Source: Rutidosis leptorrhynchoides (Eukaryota; Streptophyta; Magnoliopsida; Asterales; Asteraceae). From it: a stretch of DNA of 64,000 nt. Positions 28,058 through 40,290 of the stretch are shown here, one piece after another. The notes under the pieces are model-generated. The model searched no databases and was not told the DNA's origin. It was given only the letters and a program-made list of their open reading frames with translations. The stretch's first letter is position 1. Each line of letters starts with the position of its first letter. The stretch is from the NCBI RefSeq assembly GCF_046630445.1, contig NC_092333.1:100569501-100633500 (forward strand). The letters run 5' to 3'. Both the position numbers and the translations under genes were made by a program.

Positions 28058-28109
28058 CCCATGCGATCGCATGGGATTCTCCCTATACCTCCATGCGATC
28101 GCATGGAGG
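28058..28109. promoter_or_regulatory. Palindrome pair upstream of the Athila-2 ORF1-like gene
   Basis: An 18-bp palindrome (28058-28075, arms CCC/GGG) and a 22-bp palindrome (28088-28109, arms CCTCC/GGAGG) share the ATGCGATCGCAT core. The sequence just after it (cagccagcgagc) resembles the U3/R part of the Athila-1 LTR (6560), so this may be an LTR-derived internal promoter. Confidence 0.78.
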
Positions 28110-28248
28110 CAAAAATCTGGCCAGACTCAAAACAGCCAGCGAGCTGTGTTCTTTACCACTTCACACACACATACACGAAAAATACCTCAAATCTTCACCA
28201 AATTTCATCATTTTTCCACCGTAATTCGTCATTTTTCTTGCTCTAATC

Positions 28249-30434
28249 ATGCCTAGATTCTCATTCTTCAGCAAAATGGTAAAAATTACACCCCTAAACT
28301 CTATAAATTCCTAGTTTTTGTGATAATTACCAATTTTTTACCTAATGCAATTTTGTTAATTTCTAGTGTAATTAGTGTTAAATTGCTAGTATTTTATGCA
28401 TGTATAACCTAGATTGATGCTATTTAACATGATTTGAAGCCAAAAACTTCAAAAATTTTAGAAATCTAGGGTTTGTGTTCTTGAGCAATTTGGGGCTTTT
28501 TGATATAAACAGGTTATGGCCGATTTTTGTCATGAATTATTGCTAAATTGAGTAGTGTAACATGTTTAGATAGTTAAATGATCCAAACATTGATCCTAAA
28601 CATAATTTTTGGAGATTAAGTGGACTTTTTAAGTCCAAAATTCATGAACTTGATTAATTTGATGTAATTGCCATTTGAGACTTGTTTAATTATTAGTAAT
28701 GACTATTTTGACATGTTATTTGAGTTAAATGCTTATGAACTTTGTATACATTTTCATATGTGCTTATTTGAAAAGTGTAGAATTGTGAAAAATTGTGAAA
28801 ATGTGTATAAGTTTAATTTTGATTTAACATGTTATAGTGATTGTTTTAAGTTGTTATTTTGCTAACACTAATGCATATTTGGATGCACAAATTTTGTGTT
28901 TAATGTGTTTTGCAGAAAGCTGATACTGGAGGTTCAGGAGCATCATCATCTAGACGACCAGCACCAGCACCAGAACCAGAACCAGAACCAGAAATGCAAC
29001 ACGAACAAGAACCACAACAACAGCCTGATCAGCACATACCTTATTATGATCTGGTACAGTTTGTTGATGAATTCATAGTATTCCCAATGAGGCCGCCAGT
29101 AGAATTCCCAACGATTCCTGAGCACACTCTGCATCCTAATCTGAGATTTGATAGGAGATGGAGAGATTACGAGACATATCAAAGGAACAAATTCAAATTG
29201 GTAACAAAAAAAGGTAGAGGTGCCAAGGGTAATCGATTGGGCCCCTTTAGAAACGGTCCATCTAGCTGACCGTGTTAGACAGCTTTTAGTTCAAAGGTAT
29301 GGCAGTTCTTCTTTTACAGATTGGGAACGTCTTTTCACCATTCGTAGACCTGTATATAAGGAATGGTGTGTTGAGTTGATGAGTACTGTATCACTTGATA
29401 CAAATATAGTTAGAATAGATGATAGAAGATTTCTTAGGTTTATCCTTGGCGGTAGGATGTACAGAATGTCCATGCTGGACATGGCCAGGGCCTTACAGAT
29501 ATATACTCCTGGTGAGTTGCTATTACCCGATTGTACAAATTTGATTCATTATGGTGAAAGGGTAGATAGTAACTTTGACGCTGACGCCATTTGGAGGCGT
29601 ATGTCACATTTTGATGTTTTTACACGAGCAGGAGGACACTCCTATACACATATTGACAGAGCCGAGCTTCGTATTATTCATAGATTTTTGGCTAACTCGA
29701 TTACACAGAGAGGTCATAATAAAGAAAAAATTACCTTACATGATTTATTCTACCTAAAGTGTATTCGGGATCCTAGAAGCTTTATCAATATCCCTTACTG
29801 TGTTGCTTTTTATTTATCTAAAATGGTAGAGGGAATGCAGGACGGGAGTATAATAGGAGGAGGTATTTTTGTTACTCTCATTGGAGAGTATTTAGGTGTT
29901 GATAGGAACCAAGGGGGTCCATTACAGCTTTGTAGAGAACAGGTTGAGCCCTTAGGATTGAAAGTTTATGTGGGTGCTAAGGTATTGAAAAGTAGACGTA
30001 ACCAGGAAGTACCCCATGAGGGATCTCATCCTCAGGTAGAGAGAGGCTCAGACGAGGAAATGGAGGAGGCGGAAGACATTAGGGATGTCTTTCGAGATGC
30101 TATTCTTGACGTCCACGTTCGTATAGATGAGGAAGCAATGACGAACGCGGCCAGACATAGTATGTATGAGCAGTGGAACTCCGAGCGAGTATACGAGGAT
30201 TATAGGCGACGCCAACACGATAGCTGGTTAGTTCATCAGCACCAAATCATGAGCCAGCTATCATATCAGGTACCAAATAATTACGTACCTACTCGACCTG
30301 CTCATTTTCCGCCACATAGCCCCGATATCCGACCACCCTTTAACCGGTATGACTATAACCAAGCCTATCAAAACACCTATAACCAACAATGGAACCCAGC
30401 TGACGAGATGAACTGGAACCCATATCCAGACTGA
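28249..30434 (+). pseudogene. Athila ORF1-like gene downstream of pol (env position), probable intron and one frameshift
   Basis: Probable exon 1 is 28249-28278 (MPRFSFFSKM), and exon 2 starts at 28916 (KADTGGSGASSSRR). A Pro/Glu repeat (PAPEPEPEPE) leads into HPNLRFDRRWRDYETYQRNKF. The frame then shifts by +1 between 29205 and 29266, most simply by an indel in the A7 run at 29206-29212. It continues to 30434 with VIDWAPLETVHLADRVRQLL, the RRFLRFILGGRMYRMSMLDMARAL block and a Tyr/Asn/Pro-rich C-terminus. The middle resembles the ATHILA ORF-1 family (plant retrotransposon protein of unknown function). I see no signal peptide or transmembrane helix, so an envelope role is not supported by this copy. 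The gene lies in the env-like position between integrase and PPT, and it may have its own promoter near 28058-28109. Confidence 0.75.
28279..28915 (+). other. Probable intron of the ORF1-like gene
   Basis: Starts ATG/GTAAAA and ends TGTTTTGCAG/AAA. A possible branch point CTAAC is at 28862. It is AT-rich, 637 bp, with stops in the exon frame. Joining gives a phase-0 fusion of MPRFSFFSKM to KADTGG. Confidence 0.6.
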
Positions 30435-32520
30435 TTTAGTTCCATTTGGTTATTTATATGATTTTTATGTTTTTATCTTTTTACTTATTCATGTTTAAAC
30501 TTATGTTATTGAATATACTTATGTAATCTTTATCATTTTTATTATTATTGTGTACTAATATTTCACATTTAGGATTTAAAAGTGGGATATTAAGTCCCAT
30601 TTCAAATTGCCATGCATGTTTATATTTGTATGTATGTATATTGTAGATTGTACAAAACAGGGTAAAACAGCGCATTTTCAAAGACTGGCATTAAGTTCAG
30701 CAAAAGCTACTAATTTTGACAACAAGATGACAAATAAATGTGATGTAACAACAGACGGAATGAACAAATGATATGCACCATTTATCATTCAGCAAACAAA
30801 CGCCAATATGTTTGGAAACTTTGGTAAAATTTAATCATTTCTACGCTAATCACCCTCAATAATTTAAATTGTTACTGATTTCTTGCAAATGAGGGCATTG
30901 CAAGATCTTAAGTGTGGGAAGGGGTTAAATTCTTTCGGATTTTTAAAATTTTTATCTTAAAACTTGGTTACCATTAAAAATACTAGTAACGTAGTAGTTG
31001 TATTAGAATCTAGTGCTCTCTGATGATAAAGAACAGCCCTAGTCTTATATACTGACTACCCAATTCTAGTAAAATTTTTCAAAATTTTCAATTAAATGAA
31101 CTCAAAATCATGTTTATACATATTTATGAACGATAAAACTAGGTGTTAACACCGAAATTATTGTTACCTTAGAAAGGACATAAATTGAGAAACGAACCAA
31201 AATGTTAAAATTCATTTAAAATGGAATAGAGGACAATAAAAAGGAAAATAAAAGCCAAGTGTGGGAAAAATTACCAAGTTATCTTAAACATATGTCACAT
31301 ATTTCTGTAACAAATAACTGAAAATACTTTTGCTTTGGACTAAACTAAACTATTTTACCCGATGAAAGAAAAGAAGAGATGGATCTACACGATGAATCAA
31401 TTCCATCATTAAAAGGAAGTAAAGTCTTTCGAAAAAGAAACGCGCTTCTTGATTTAGGTCATGAAGTTGTAGTCCAGACAAGCTGTAGGTTGATGAAAAA
31501 TCTAGAAAAGTCATCTCTAAAATCAGCAGGAAATCCACGGACCTCAGCATCAAACAGGGTCGCCAAGTGGTCAGACTTATCCTAACCATGAGAGGATCTG
31601 TCTTGTAAAATGGGGAGGACACCATGCAAATTAGCTTGATAAGACTAATAAATCAGACCCCCAGAAAGGATAATCTCTTTAAAGATTAAAAAATCAGCTT
31701 TTAAGCCTGATATTACTCAATCCTAGAGATTGACCTTAAAGATTGAGAATTCAAACTCATGGAATTCAATGATATCTAAACTCGAGCTTGAACGAGAAAA
31801 TATTTTGATCAAATTATAAACCGATTTGTTTTCTGAAAACCCATTTTCAATGCGTTCATTACCATTGAATGTAAAATCCTAGTAATTCACCTGGAATTCA
31901 TTAGGTCATCTGAACCAAATCGGGTGTCAACCGTAAGAACGGTGGTTGCATAGCATGGTTAAAGACAGGACCTTGTGCCAGACAGACAAATTATAAGGGT
32001 GAGCTTTACTATTGCTCCTACAAAGGATAGTAATTGCGTCCGACACGTTATAGACCATAATTAAAAGCATGTCAGGGGACATTGCCTTAACAGTTGCTTG
32101 TTCAACGCTTTCCTTTACAACCGAACGGTAGTTTACCGAAAGGTAATATACGGGACAAGTAAACTGGACGTGTTGCTTTCCTAATACAAGGTTAGCAAGT
32201 GGGTGACACAAAACCATAAGTTTTGAGCTAAAATTTTCAAATCTAAAACTCACCAAACCCACAAAAAGAATTTGCAAACACCGGTGAAGGGTTATTCCGG
32301 AAAACTTATCTAGGGTAAAAGCTAGATTTAATTTTCAAAAAAAATAAAAAAAAAATCAAATGTTTTCATAAAGATCCAATTTCCTTAATGGATCTAAATT
32401 TTATAGTCATGTGGGACTGTAAACCACATCGTTACTACCATTGTTTATACCGCCGTAAAGAAATCACTGATGTACAAAGTGTGAAGAATAAAGAAGTGAT
32501 TCTTGTATTTCAAGACTATA
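30435..32520 (+). other. 3' non-coding region of Athila-2
   Basis: About 2.1 kb without a supported gene. It contains an internal PPT-like site with hairpin (30883-30924) and another AAGTGTGGG block (31257). A minus-strand 116-codon ORF (31927-32277) has no recognisable domain and no second copy to compare. Long 3' UTR-like regions are usual in Athila. Confidence 0.6.
30883..30924 (+). other. Internal hairpin plus PPT-like tract in Athila-2
   Basis: TTGCAA(A)TG and CATTGCAA pair around an AGGG loop (30883-30903). TAAGTGTGGGAAGGGG follows at 30909. The pattern matches 58471-58509 in element D and the terminal PPTs of both elements. Confidence 0.65.
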
Positions 32521-32558
32521 TTGCTTGAGGACAAGCAACGCTCAAGTGTGAGAATATT
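32521..32558 (+). other. Terminal hairpin and polypurine tract of Athila-2
   Basis: TTGCTTG and CAAGCAA pair around loop AGGA (32521-32538). The PPT-like CAAGTGTGAGAATATT then abuts the 3' LTR at 32559. Plus-strand DNA synthesis would be primed here. Confidence 0.75.
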
Positions 32559-33023
32559 TGATAATGCTAAAAACGAACATATATTTCATAGCATTATTCC
32601 TCAATAAAGACAAGCTTTTAGTTGCAACTGTTCTATTTACAAGTGATATTCGTTTAAATAATAAAAGGTGAAGACAAAAGACAGATTCGACGAATTGAAG
32701 ACGCAAACGACCAAAAAGCTCAAAAGTACAAAATACAATCAATGAGGTTCCAATTATTGATAAGAAACGTCTCAAAATTACAAGAGTACAAGATTCAAAA
32801 CGCAAAGTACAAGATATTAAATTGTACGCAAGGACGTTCGAAAATTCGAAACCGGCACCAGAGTCAACTCTCAACGCTCGACGCAACGGACTAAAAATTA
32901 CAAGTCAACTATGCACATAAATATAATATAATATATAATTAATTCTTAAAATTAATATATATATTATATTATATTATAAAATTGTCGGCAGAAGAAAACA
33001 ACCAAATGTGAGCCTCCCCAGCT

Positions 33024-33076
33024 GGCCATGCGATCGCATGGCCTTGAAGAGCAAAGCTCATGCGATCGCATGAGCT
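33024..33076. promoter_or_regulatory. Palindrome pair in U3 of Athila-2 3' LTR
   Basis: A 20-bp palindrome (33024-33043, arms GGCC/GGCC) and a 22-bp palindrome (33055-33076). In the first, the 5' LTR has GTCC on the left arm, so one LTR has lost outer symmetry. Confidence 0.8.
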
Positions 33077-33158
33077 CCTTTTTCATTTCACAGGCCTATA
33101 AATTTCGCAGTTTGGTGAACGTAAAATCCATAATTCAATCTCTCTCTCAATATATATG

Positions 33159-33327
<169 letters not shown>

Positions 33328-34671
33328 CTAATAATAAGGGTATGTTAGCAATTAATGTAAGGGTGTAAGTTGAAATTCTGTCCGTGTAACGCTACGCTAT
33401 TTTTAATCATTGTAAGTTATGTTCAACCTTTTTAATTTAATGTCTCGTAGCTAAGTTATTATTATGCTTATTTAATCCGAAGTAATCATGATGTTGGGCT
33501 AATTACTAAAATTGGGTAATTGGGCTTTGTACCATAATTGGGGTTTGGACAAAAGAACGACACTTGTGGAAATTAGACTATGGGCTATTAATGGGCTTTA
33601 TATTTGTTTAACTAAATGATAGTTTATTAATTTTAATATAAAGATTTACAATTGGACGTACCTATAAATAACCATATACACTCAATCGGACACGATGGGC
33701 GGGGTATTTATATGTACGAATAATCGTTCATTTAACCGGACACGGGAATGGATTAATAGTCTATGGAATTATTAAAACAGGGGTGAAATTATGTACAAGG
33801 ATACTTGGCATAATTGATAACAAAGTATTAAAACCTTGGGTTACACGCAGTCGATATCCTGGTGTAATTATTAAACAAAGTATTAAAATCTTGTTACAGT
33901 TTAAGTCCCCAATTAGTTGGAATATTTGACTTCGGGTATAAGGATAATTTGACGAGGACACTCGCACTTTATATTTATGACTGATGGACTGTTGTGGACA
34001 AAAACCAGACGGACATATTAAATAATCCAAGACAAAGGACAATTAACCCATGGGCATAAAACTAAAATCAACACGTCAAACAATATGATTACGGAAGTAT
34101 AAATAAGCATAATTCTTTTATTTCATATTTAATTTCCTTTATTTTATATTTAATTGCACTTCTAATTATCGCATTTTTATTTATTGTTATTGTATTTAAT
34201 TGCACTTTTAATTATCGTACTTTTTAATTATCGCAAGTTTATTTTATCGCACTTTTATTATTCGCAATTTCATTATCGTTATTTACTTTACGCTTTAAAT
34301 TAAGTCTTTTATTTATTTAATATTTTACATTTTGTTTTAACTGCAACTAAAGTTTTTAAAATCGACAAACTGGTCATTAAACGGTAAAAACCCCCTTTAT
34401 AATAATAATATTATATATATTTTTATTTTTATAAATTAAAACTAATATAGCGTTAAGCTTTGTGAAAAAGATTCCCTGTGGAACGAACCGGACTTACTAA
34501 AAACTACACTACTGTACGATTAGGTACACTGCCTATAAGTGTTGTAGCAAGGTTTAAGTATATCCATTCAATAAATAAATAAATATCTTGTGTAAAATTG
34601 TATCGTATTTAATAGTATTTCCTTGTAAAATTTAATAGTATTTTATATCCCTTAGCTTTAACAACAAAACT

Positions 34672-34943
34672 GTTTCGAGTCTGTTTTGCTTGATTACACT
34701 TGTTTGCCACGCTTAATGATTAAATAACATGATTTTAAGATTGATTAGTCATTGATCTGATAAATCTATTATTTGATTCATGCTACTTGTTTAGATCTAG
34801 TCCATCAAACTTGTTAAATTGAATTGCATGCAACTAAGTTAAAGAGTTTAATAGTGATAAACTTATTTGATTTGAATTACGCTTATATAATAGAAGTTGA
34901 TATTGTTAGGTTTAATCGAAGATCCTTCATTTGGATTTGTTTA
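34672..34943 (+). repeat. Element D 5' LTR, second piece
   Basis: Matches 60180-60450 of the 3' LTR and lies between Athila-2 and element B. It ends with gttta, TSD of B. Confidence 0.93.
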
Positions 34944-37630
34944 TGTAATGACCCGGAATTTTCCGACCAAATTATACTTATGAGATTAATATTTACATAA
35001 ATTAAACCATACCAACATGATAAGCAATCCAAATTGTTGAGACTTGTGTTTTTGAAAAGAGTTTTACATAACGTTTGACCGTCCAATATGACCGATGATA
35101 TCACGAACTATATAACATACGATAATTATACATTTGTGTATATATATGTATTTATATATATTTAACATGATCTAAGGATGGTTTAACATCTCATTGTGTA
35201 CTAATGACAATGAGTTATAAGTATATTTTGAAACTACTAACTTAAGTTTTCAAAACGATAACTATACGTAACATTCTTTGATATATATACTTATAATCTA
35301 TAATGCTTATACATGTATCGTATATATAATGTATTTAATAACTTTTTAAGGACTTAAATACATAAAACAATATAAGTATATTCACAAAAGATAGCTATAT
35401 TTGAATTCTCGTTCCGTTTCCTCGAGATTTCTATACGTATATCTAGGGTATATGTACCCGTATCATACCCAGCTTCTATACGTATTTACTATTAGTATAT
35501 ACACATCAAATCAACATCCTAATCAACATTATTACTGCCCTAGATATGAGGTAACTAGGATTTGTCAAGTAGTATGAATTATTAGTAAGAAAACAAAATT
35601 AGAAATCCTTTTCTTTCTTTATAAACTAAAAACGTTTTTATAAATGAACACCATTTCTTCACTCCATTTTCTCATACCTACACCCTCATTTCTCTCTCAA
35701 AATACTCCTAACTTCATACTTGATCATCTCCAAGAATTTTTCCCATCATTTAGCTTCAATTACAAGCCTTAAACACCATAAGAAAACTCTTTCAAGAACA
35801 TATCAAAATAACCACCCATTTGAAGATGTTTACTTCCAACCTTTTGATCTAACTCCACCACTCTTTGATTCCAAGATTATTTTTTATCTTTTGCAGTAAC
35901 TTTGTCCAAGTAACTTGAGGTAGTAACCTTGTTCATAATCTTATTCAATTCATATTCATATAGCTATCTTATTTTGTGGTATAAAATTTTAACAACAAGA
36001 ACATAGTTTGAATGATTACAAACTTGTTCGCAAACTAAATAGATCCTTCTAACTTGACTTTTAAAACACTTCAAGACCTGTAATATATCATAATGATATG
36101 CTAACCTAACAAGATATAACTTGGTTTTACAAAGAACATCTTAAAAACTGAATCTACGTCGTCGGAGTGCAACCGGGGGCTGTTTTGGGTTGGATAATTA
36201 AAAACCATCTTGAACTTTGAATTAGAAATTCATGTTCTGAAAAAATGATATTTCTTATGAATATGTTAACACATAAAAATTTCATGGTTTAACTCAAAGT
36301 GTAAGTATTTTTAAAAAAATGATCATTAAATGTTGTTTTTATGATGGAAAATGATCACTTTCATAAGTTTCACCAAAGTTTGACCTATAACCTATGATTT
36401 CGAATACAAACTAAGGTATTTTCAGTTCATATTCTTAAAATTTGACTCGATCCAAGGAAGTGGCAAGTTGAACCAACAAAAACGGAGTTGTAATGAAGAA
36501 ACTACGACTAAAACAAGAATGGGTATCCGAAGCTAGTTTAGCTACGAAAATATTTGAAGAAAAAGTAAATTAATCATATCTTTTCAAATTAATATGATAT
36601 TTTATATATAATTACTTATGATTTGATTTTATATATTTCAGGACCACCCGTAAACAACACGAGAAGATTAATCATAAGACCTCATGATTGTACGCAACAC
36701 GTCATTTGACAACACGGTACTTTATGTACGCAACACGTCATTTGACAACATGGTACCATGGGTCAAGATTAATTCTAATCAATACGAATACGATGGGGTC
36801 TTTATTTATTTTATTTAAGCAACTAATTGTGGACCACTAACATCGGACTGCTAACTACAGATTAAGAAAATATTAAAAGTATATATATATGTAACGATTA
36901 CTTAAAAAGAAAATATGTTGATATATTATATATATGGTTAGGTTCGTGATATCTATCGGAGACCAAGTCGAATTAAATACCTTCAAGGAAAAAGTGAGTT
37001 TCATTTGCTCCCTTTTTAATTGCTTTTGCAATATATATTTTTGGGCTGAGAATACATGCGCTGCTTTTATAAATGTTTATAAAATAGACACAAGTACTTA
37101 AAAATATATTCTACGTTGAGTTGTACCACTGGAATATTTCCCTGTAGCTTGGTAACTACTATTTACATGGGTATTGTAAACGCGAATAATGTTGATAGAT
37201 CTATCGGGCCTGACAACCCCAACCGAACTGGATGACCAGTATTCAACTGTTGCACAGTACTTCATTTTGGTGACTACACTTGGTACGGTGTAGTGAGATT
37301 TCATAATAAAGGGAATATGCGACGTTGATTAAATGTTAAGTATGGTTACCAAGTGCTCAACCACTTCGAATGCTTTACATACACTTGCGAGTGTATTATG
37401 TTTATGATTATGAAATCTTGTGGTCTATTAACATATTGAAATGGTTGTTATGATAAACCTATGAACTCACCAACCTTTTGGTTGACACTTTAAAGCATGT
37501 TTATTCTCAGGTATAAATTAAGTCTTCCGCTGTGCATTTGCTCAATATAAGGACATTACTTGGAGCCGATCATCGCAATGGGACCAAATGTTGATGACTT
37601 CGTCCAGGTGGATTAGGACGGGTCCTTTCA
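34944..37630 (+). repeat. 5' LTR of element B
   Basis: About 38-40 substitutions against the 3' LTR by eye (about 1.4%). TATA-like tctttataaac lies near 35619. The last 700 bp are homologous to the end of the C LTR, while the 5' part is unrelated to it. Confidence 0.93.
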
Positions 37631-37632
37631 GT

Positions 37633-37644
37633 TGGTATCAGAGC
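37633..37644 (+). other. Primer-binding site of element B
   Basis: TGGTATCAGAGC, an exact plant initiator-Met PBS, 2 bp after the LTR end. Confidence 0.93.
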
Positions 37645-38041
37645 GGTGGTCGTAGCGAACCAGGTCTTGCATTAGTGTGTCTAACTAGTAGTTGTTAGGA
37701 TGCATTAATGAGTCTGGACTTCGACCGTGTCTACATGTCAAAAGTTTTGCTTATCATTTCTAGTCGAAAATCATCTGCTTATCATCCTTAGGAAATTACC
37801 TGCTTATCATTCATAAGTCTAGACACGTTTAACTTCATTTACTGCATTGATAGTGTATAGACGAATTCTTATCTTAGTATATCTGTTATTGCGAACTTTG
37901 ACTGATATCTTTTCAAAGATTCTCCGTAATTTACTGGATTTTGGTATTATATATACATATGTAAATTATGTATTGAAGAGTACCAAATCTAACTCCTATA
38001 ATCTATTCCATACCAAAAATTCATTTTCCCCATTATACAAG

Positions 38042-38488
38042 ATGTATTCCGCATCTAGTTCGAATTCTTCAGATTCTGACAGTTATGCCGATATGGATTT
38101 CCATTCGGGCTCCGAAAGCAGCGTCACTGGAATGGATCAACCAATTTCCCATCATCTATTCTGGATGAATTGGGGATGGGTTCGTAATATACTAAATCAC
38201 TGGAGACAAGAAGAAGGTGATCCATTCCATCCACCAAATTGCCCTCTTGGCGATGAACCTGAAGCACTTACCGGCGAACCTATTCGAAACACCATTTTCT
38301 ATCTCATTTCTAGAGTATCTCGCCACGATTATATACTATCCCATATTACAAATATTGTTCATTCGCTCGCTCCAACCGCCAATCATTCCGGTGTACTAGC
38401 AGAAGTTAACGAACTTTGCGATCGCGTGACGGCTTTGGAGAACATGGTGCGAAGGTTGCAAACACCAGCAGCAGCACCAGCAGCATAA
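38042..38488 (+). CDS. Small sense ORF of element B, gag-like position
   Basis: 148 codons starting MYSASSSNSSDSDS, an acidic Ser/Asp-rich N-terminus. A conserved core follows: GMDQPISHH, WMNWGWVRNILNHWRQEEGDPFHPP, EPEALTGEPIRNTIF and LISRVSRHDYIL. It ends in a predicted coiled coil (LAEVNELCDRVTALENMVRRLQ) and an Ala/Pro tail. The ORF lies 400 bp after the PBS where gag should be. Element C has the same gene with one Trp codon changed to TAG and a frameshift. It may be an N-terminal gag fragment kept without the zinc knuckle. I do not recognise a precise family. An in-frame open stretch extends upstream to 37847, but the Met at 38042 is the only start with conserved sequence after it in C. 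Confidence 0.7.
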   Translation: MYSASSSNSSDSDSYADMDFHSGSESSVTGMDQPISHHLFWMNWGWVRNILNHWRQEEGDPFHPPNCPLGDEPEALTGEPIRNTIFYLISRVSRHDYILSHITNIVHSLAPTANHSGVLAEVNELCDRVTALENMVRRLQTPAAAPAA

Positions 38489-38851
38489 TCAGCACCACCA
38501 TCAATAACATCAACAATACCATCATCACCACTAACAAACAACATCCGCATCACACGTCTCGACATCATAATCTATCCCACAAACATCAACATCATACACA
38601 CCATAGATACCAAGGAGTACCAACAATAATGAACGATGAAGTATTGATCCATAACTTCATTGATATTCTGCGAAGAATATGTGGTTTCAAAAAGTTTTAG
38701 AGATTTCTTATTCTAGCTCAAACCGAAAAGCAAATGAGATTAATATCATATTAACTCATTAAATTCATGATTTCATCTGAAGAAAATATATATGTATATA
38801 TGTTTTCATAAAGATTGTAATTAAAAGTTCTTTTGTACAAAATATTAATGG

Positions 38852-38878
38852 TGAAATTTTTTTTTAACGGGTAGGTAA
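38852..38878 (+). other. Internal copy of the pol-end/PPT junction in element B
   Basis: GAAATT, a T-run, then TAACGGGTAGGTA repeat the sequence just before the 3' LTR (41520-41545). The same internal copy is in C (47425-47450). GGGTAGGTAATACCC forms a small palindrome here. Confidence 0.65.
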
Positions 38879-39099
38879 TACCCGAGGAATAATTAGATTT
38901 CATCTTAATAAGTTACATTGTACATTCGTCGAAGCTGATTCAACAGTCATTTACTATCCTACTTACAACCACTGATATACGTATCCGTTCACCGCAGAAT
39001 AACCATTTTCATTCAATTTCATATTTGGATTTTGACTTCCCAGAATCCAACAAGTGGCATAAGAAGAAAACATATGACAAAATAAAATCTGTTAGAAAC

Positions 39100-39600
39100 A
39101 AACAAATTAACTATGAAAATTTTTGTTAAGAATCCATGCTAACTGTTCCAGCTAATTGTTCCTAGCTAACTGATTACATTTTACTTATCGCAGTTTATTT
39201 ATCGCAATTTAATTATCGCAATTTAATTATCGCACTTTTATTTATCGTCATTTAATTTCTGTAATTATTTTACGCACTTTAAATATCGGGACACGTATAC
39301 AATGTTTTGACATATCATATCGACGCATCTATATATATTATTTGGAATCACCATAGACACTCTATATGCAGTAATGATCGAGTTCTCTATACAGGGTTGA
39401 GGTTAATTCTACAATAATATATATAGTTTGAGTTGTGATCGAGTCTGAGACATATACGGGTCACGACACGTATTAATTAATTCGTATATTATATATTAAA
39501 CTATATATGAATTATTGGACTGTTACTGTGGACTATCGACTGTGGACTAATGACATTGGACAATTAAAATGAATTAAAATATTGATTATAACATATGAAA
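39100..39600. other. Segment in element B absent from C
   Basis: Sequence on both sides aligns with C, but this roughly 500-bp part has no counterpart. Repeats of ttatcgcaatttaa (39185-39240) resemble the 3' half of Athila LTRs (19075-19150). No TSD or terminal repeats were identified. Confidence 0.45.
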
Positions 39601-40073
39601 CTAAACATTTCTTCAAGATTGCCACTTGATTTCATCTTAAACCTCATTGTATCTCGATGATTACAATCAGTGTTCAAATCTATCACGATTCTTAAAAACA
39701 CCTCAATCGAGAGGATAAACCAACCGCACTTCATCTACAGAAGAAAAGATTGATGCATATAGTTATGCACCTGAAAAACTCTCGGAAACTGAGTAAACGT
39801 TTGACACGTATCTGTTCTAGTTCCTTTGACATTGTTATTACCGAAGATCGTTTTGCAATCCCTTTCTAAAGTAGCTAATTTTGTCACAGCTCCAGCAAGT
39901 CAACTCCGACTTTTCATCCGAAATAACTTTATTATAACCGCGATATATATGCGTACTCTTTATTGTTACTGGGGAACCTTTTATATTCCACAATATTACC
40001 ATCAGTGATTAATCATTCTAAAAACACAATTCTCCTGAAACTACCTCGGTTTGATAACCGATGACCCAGATCA

Positions 40074-40290
40074 GTTAACTTTGAAAATGCTAATGAAGCA
40101 GCATGTTGTAGATGATCTTAATGGCCAAAAGTTTGATGATAAAGAAAGGAGTGTTAGGAACGCTCGATAGAAAATTTAGTACCGAAAAGCGGATTATGCG
40201 AAACTATGAAGAAAGCCGTGGATAAATCACAAAGAATAAGTTTGCCTTCAAAGAATTCAAATGATTCTGTGCCTGCTGAAATCGTTAGCA
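40074..40290 (+). pseudogene. Captured poly(A)-binding-protein gene fragment in element B
   Basis: In shifting frames the sequence reads VNFENANEAA, VDDLNGQKFDDKE, then MKKAVDKSQR and LPSKNSNDSV. Plant cytoplasmic PABPs have the same order: the end of RRM3 (FVNFEN..DAA, LNGKKFDDKEW), the Lys/Glu-rich linker (FEQ.LKEAADKSQG) and the start of RRM4 (NLYVKNLDDSV). These proteins bind mRNA poly(A) tails. Frameshifts near 40110 and 40155 and a stop prevent any PABP product. The 3' part stays open from 40206 to 40433. No intron is visible, which fits capture from spliced RNA, but the piece is too short to be sure. Confidence 0.8.

Larger units (their letters stand above)
38489..40073 (+). other. Non-coding internal region of element B
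   Basis: Low-complexity CAN-rich sequence to 38620, then AT-rich DNA with an internal PPT copy (38852) and a B-specific insertion (about 39100-39600). Around 39880-39990, a block reading FVTAPASQLRLF...YWG is also in C (47935-48030) but has no known domain. Confidence 0.5.

Noticed and set aside
28249-30434. True envelope gene
   Set aside because: Position fits, but no signal peptide, transmembrane anchor or glycoprotein features are visible. Similarity is to the Athila ORF1 family.
31927-32277. Minus-strand 116-codon ORF in the Athila-2 3' region
   Set aside because: No domain, no promoter seen, and no second copy in the window to test conservation.
38416-38700. 94-codon His/Asn/Thr-rich plus-strand ORF
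   Set aside because: It is a shifted-frame reading of CAN-rich low-complexity DNA after the real ORF, and it starts at a non-ATG codon.
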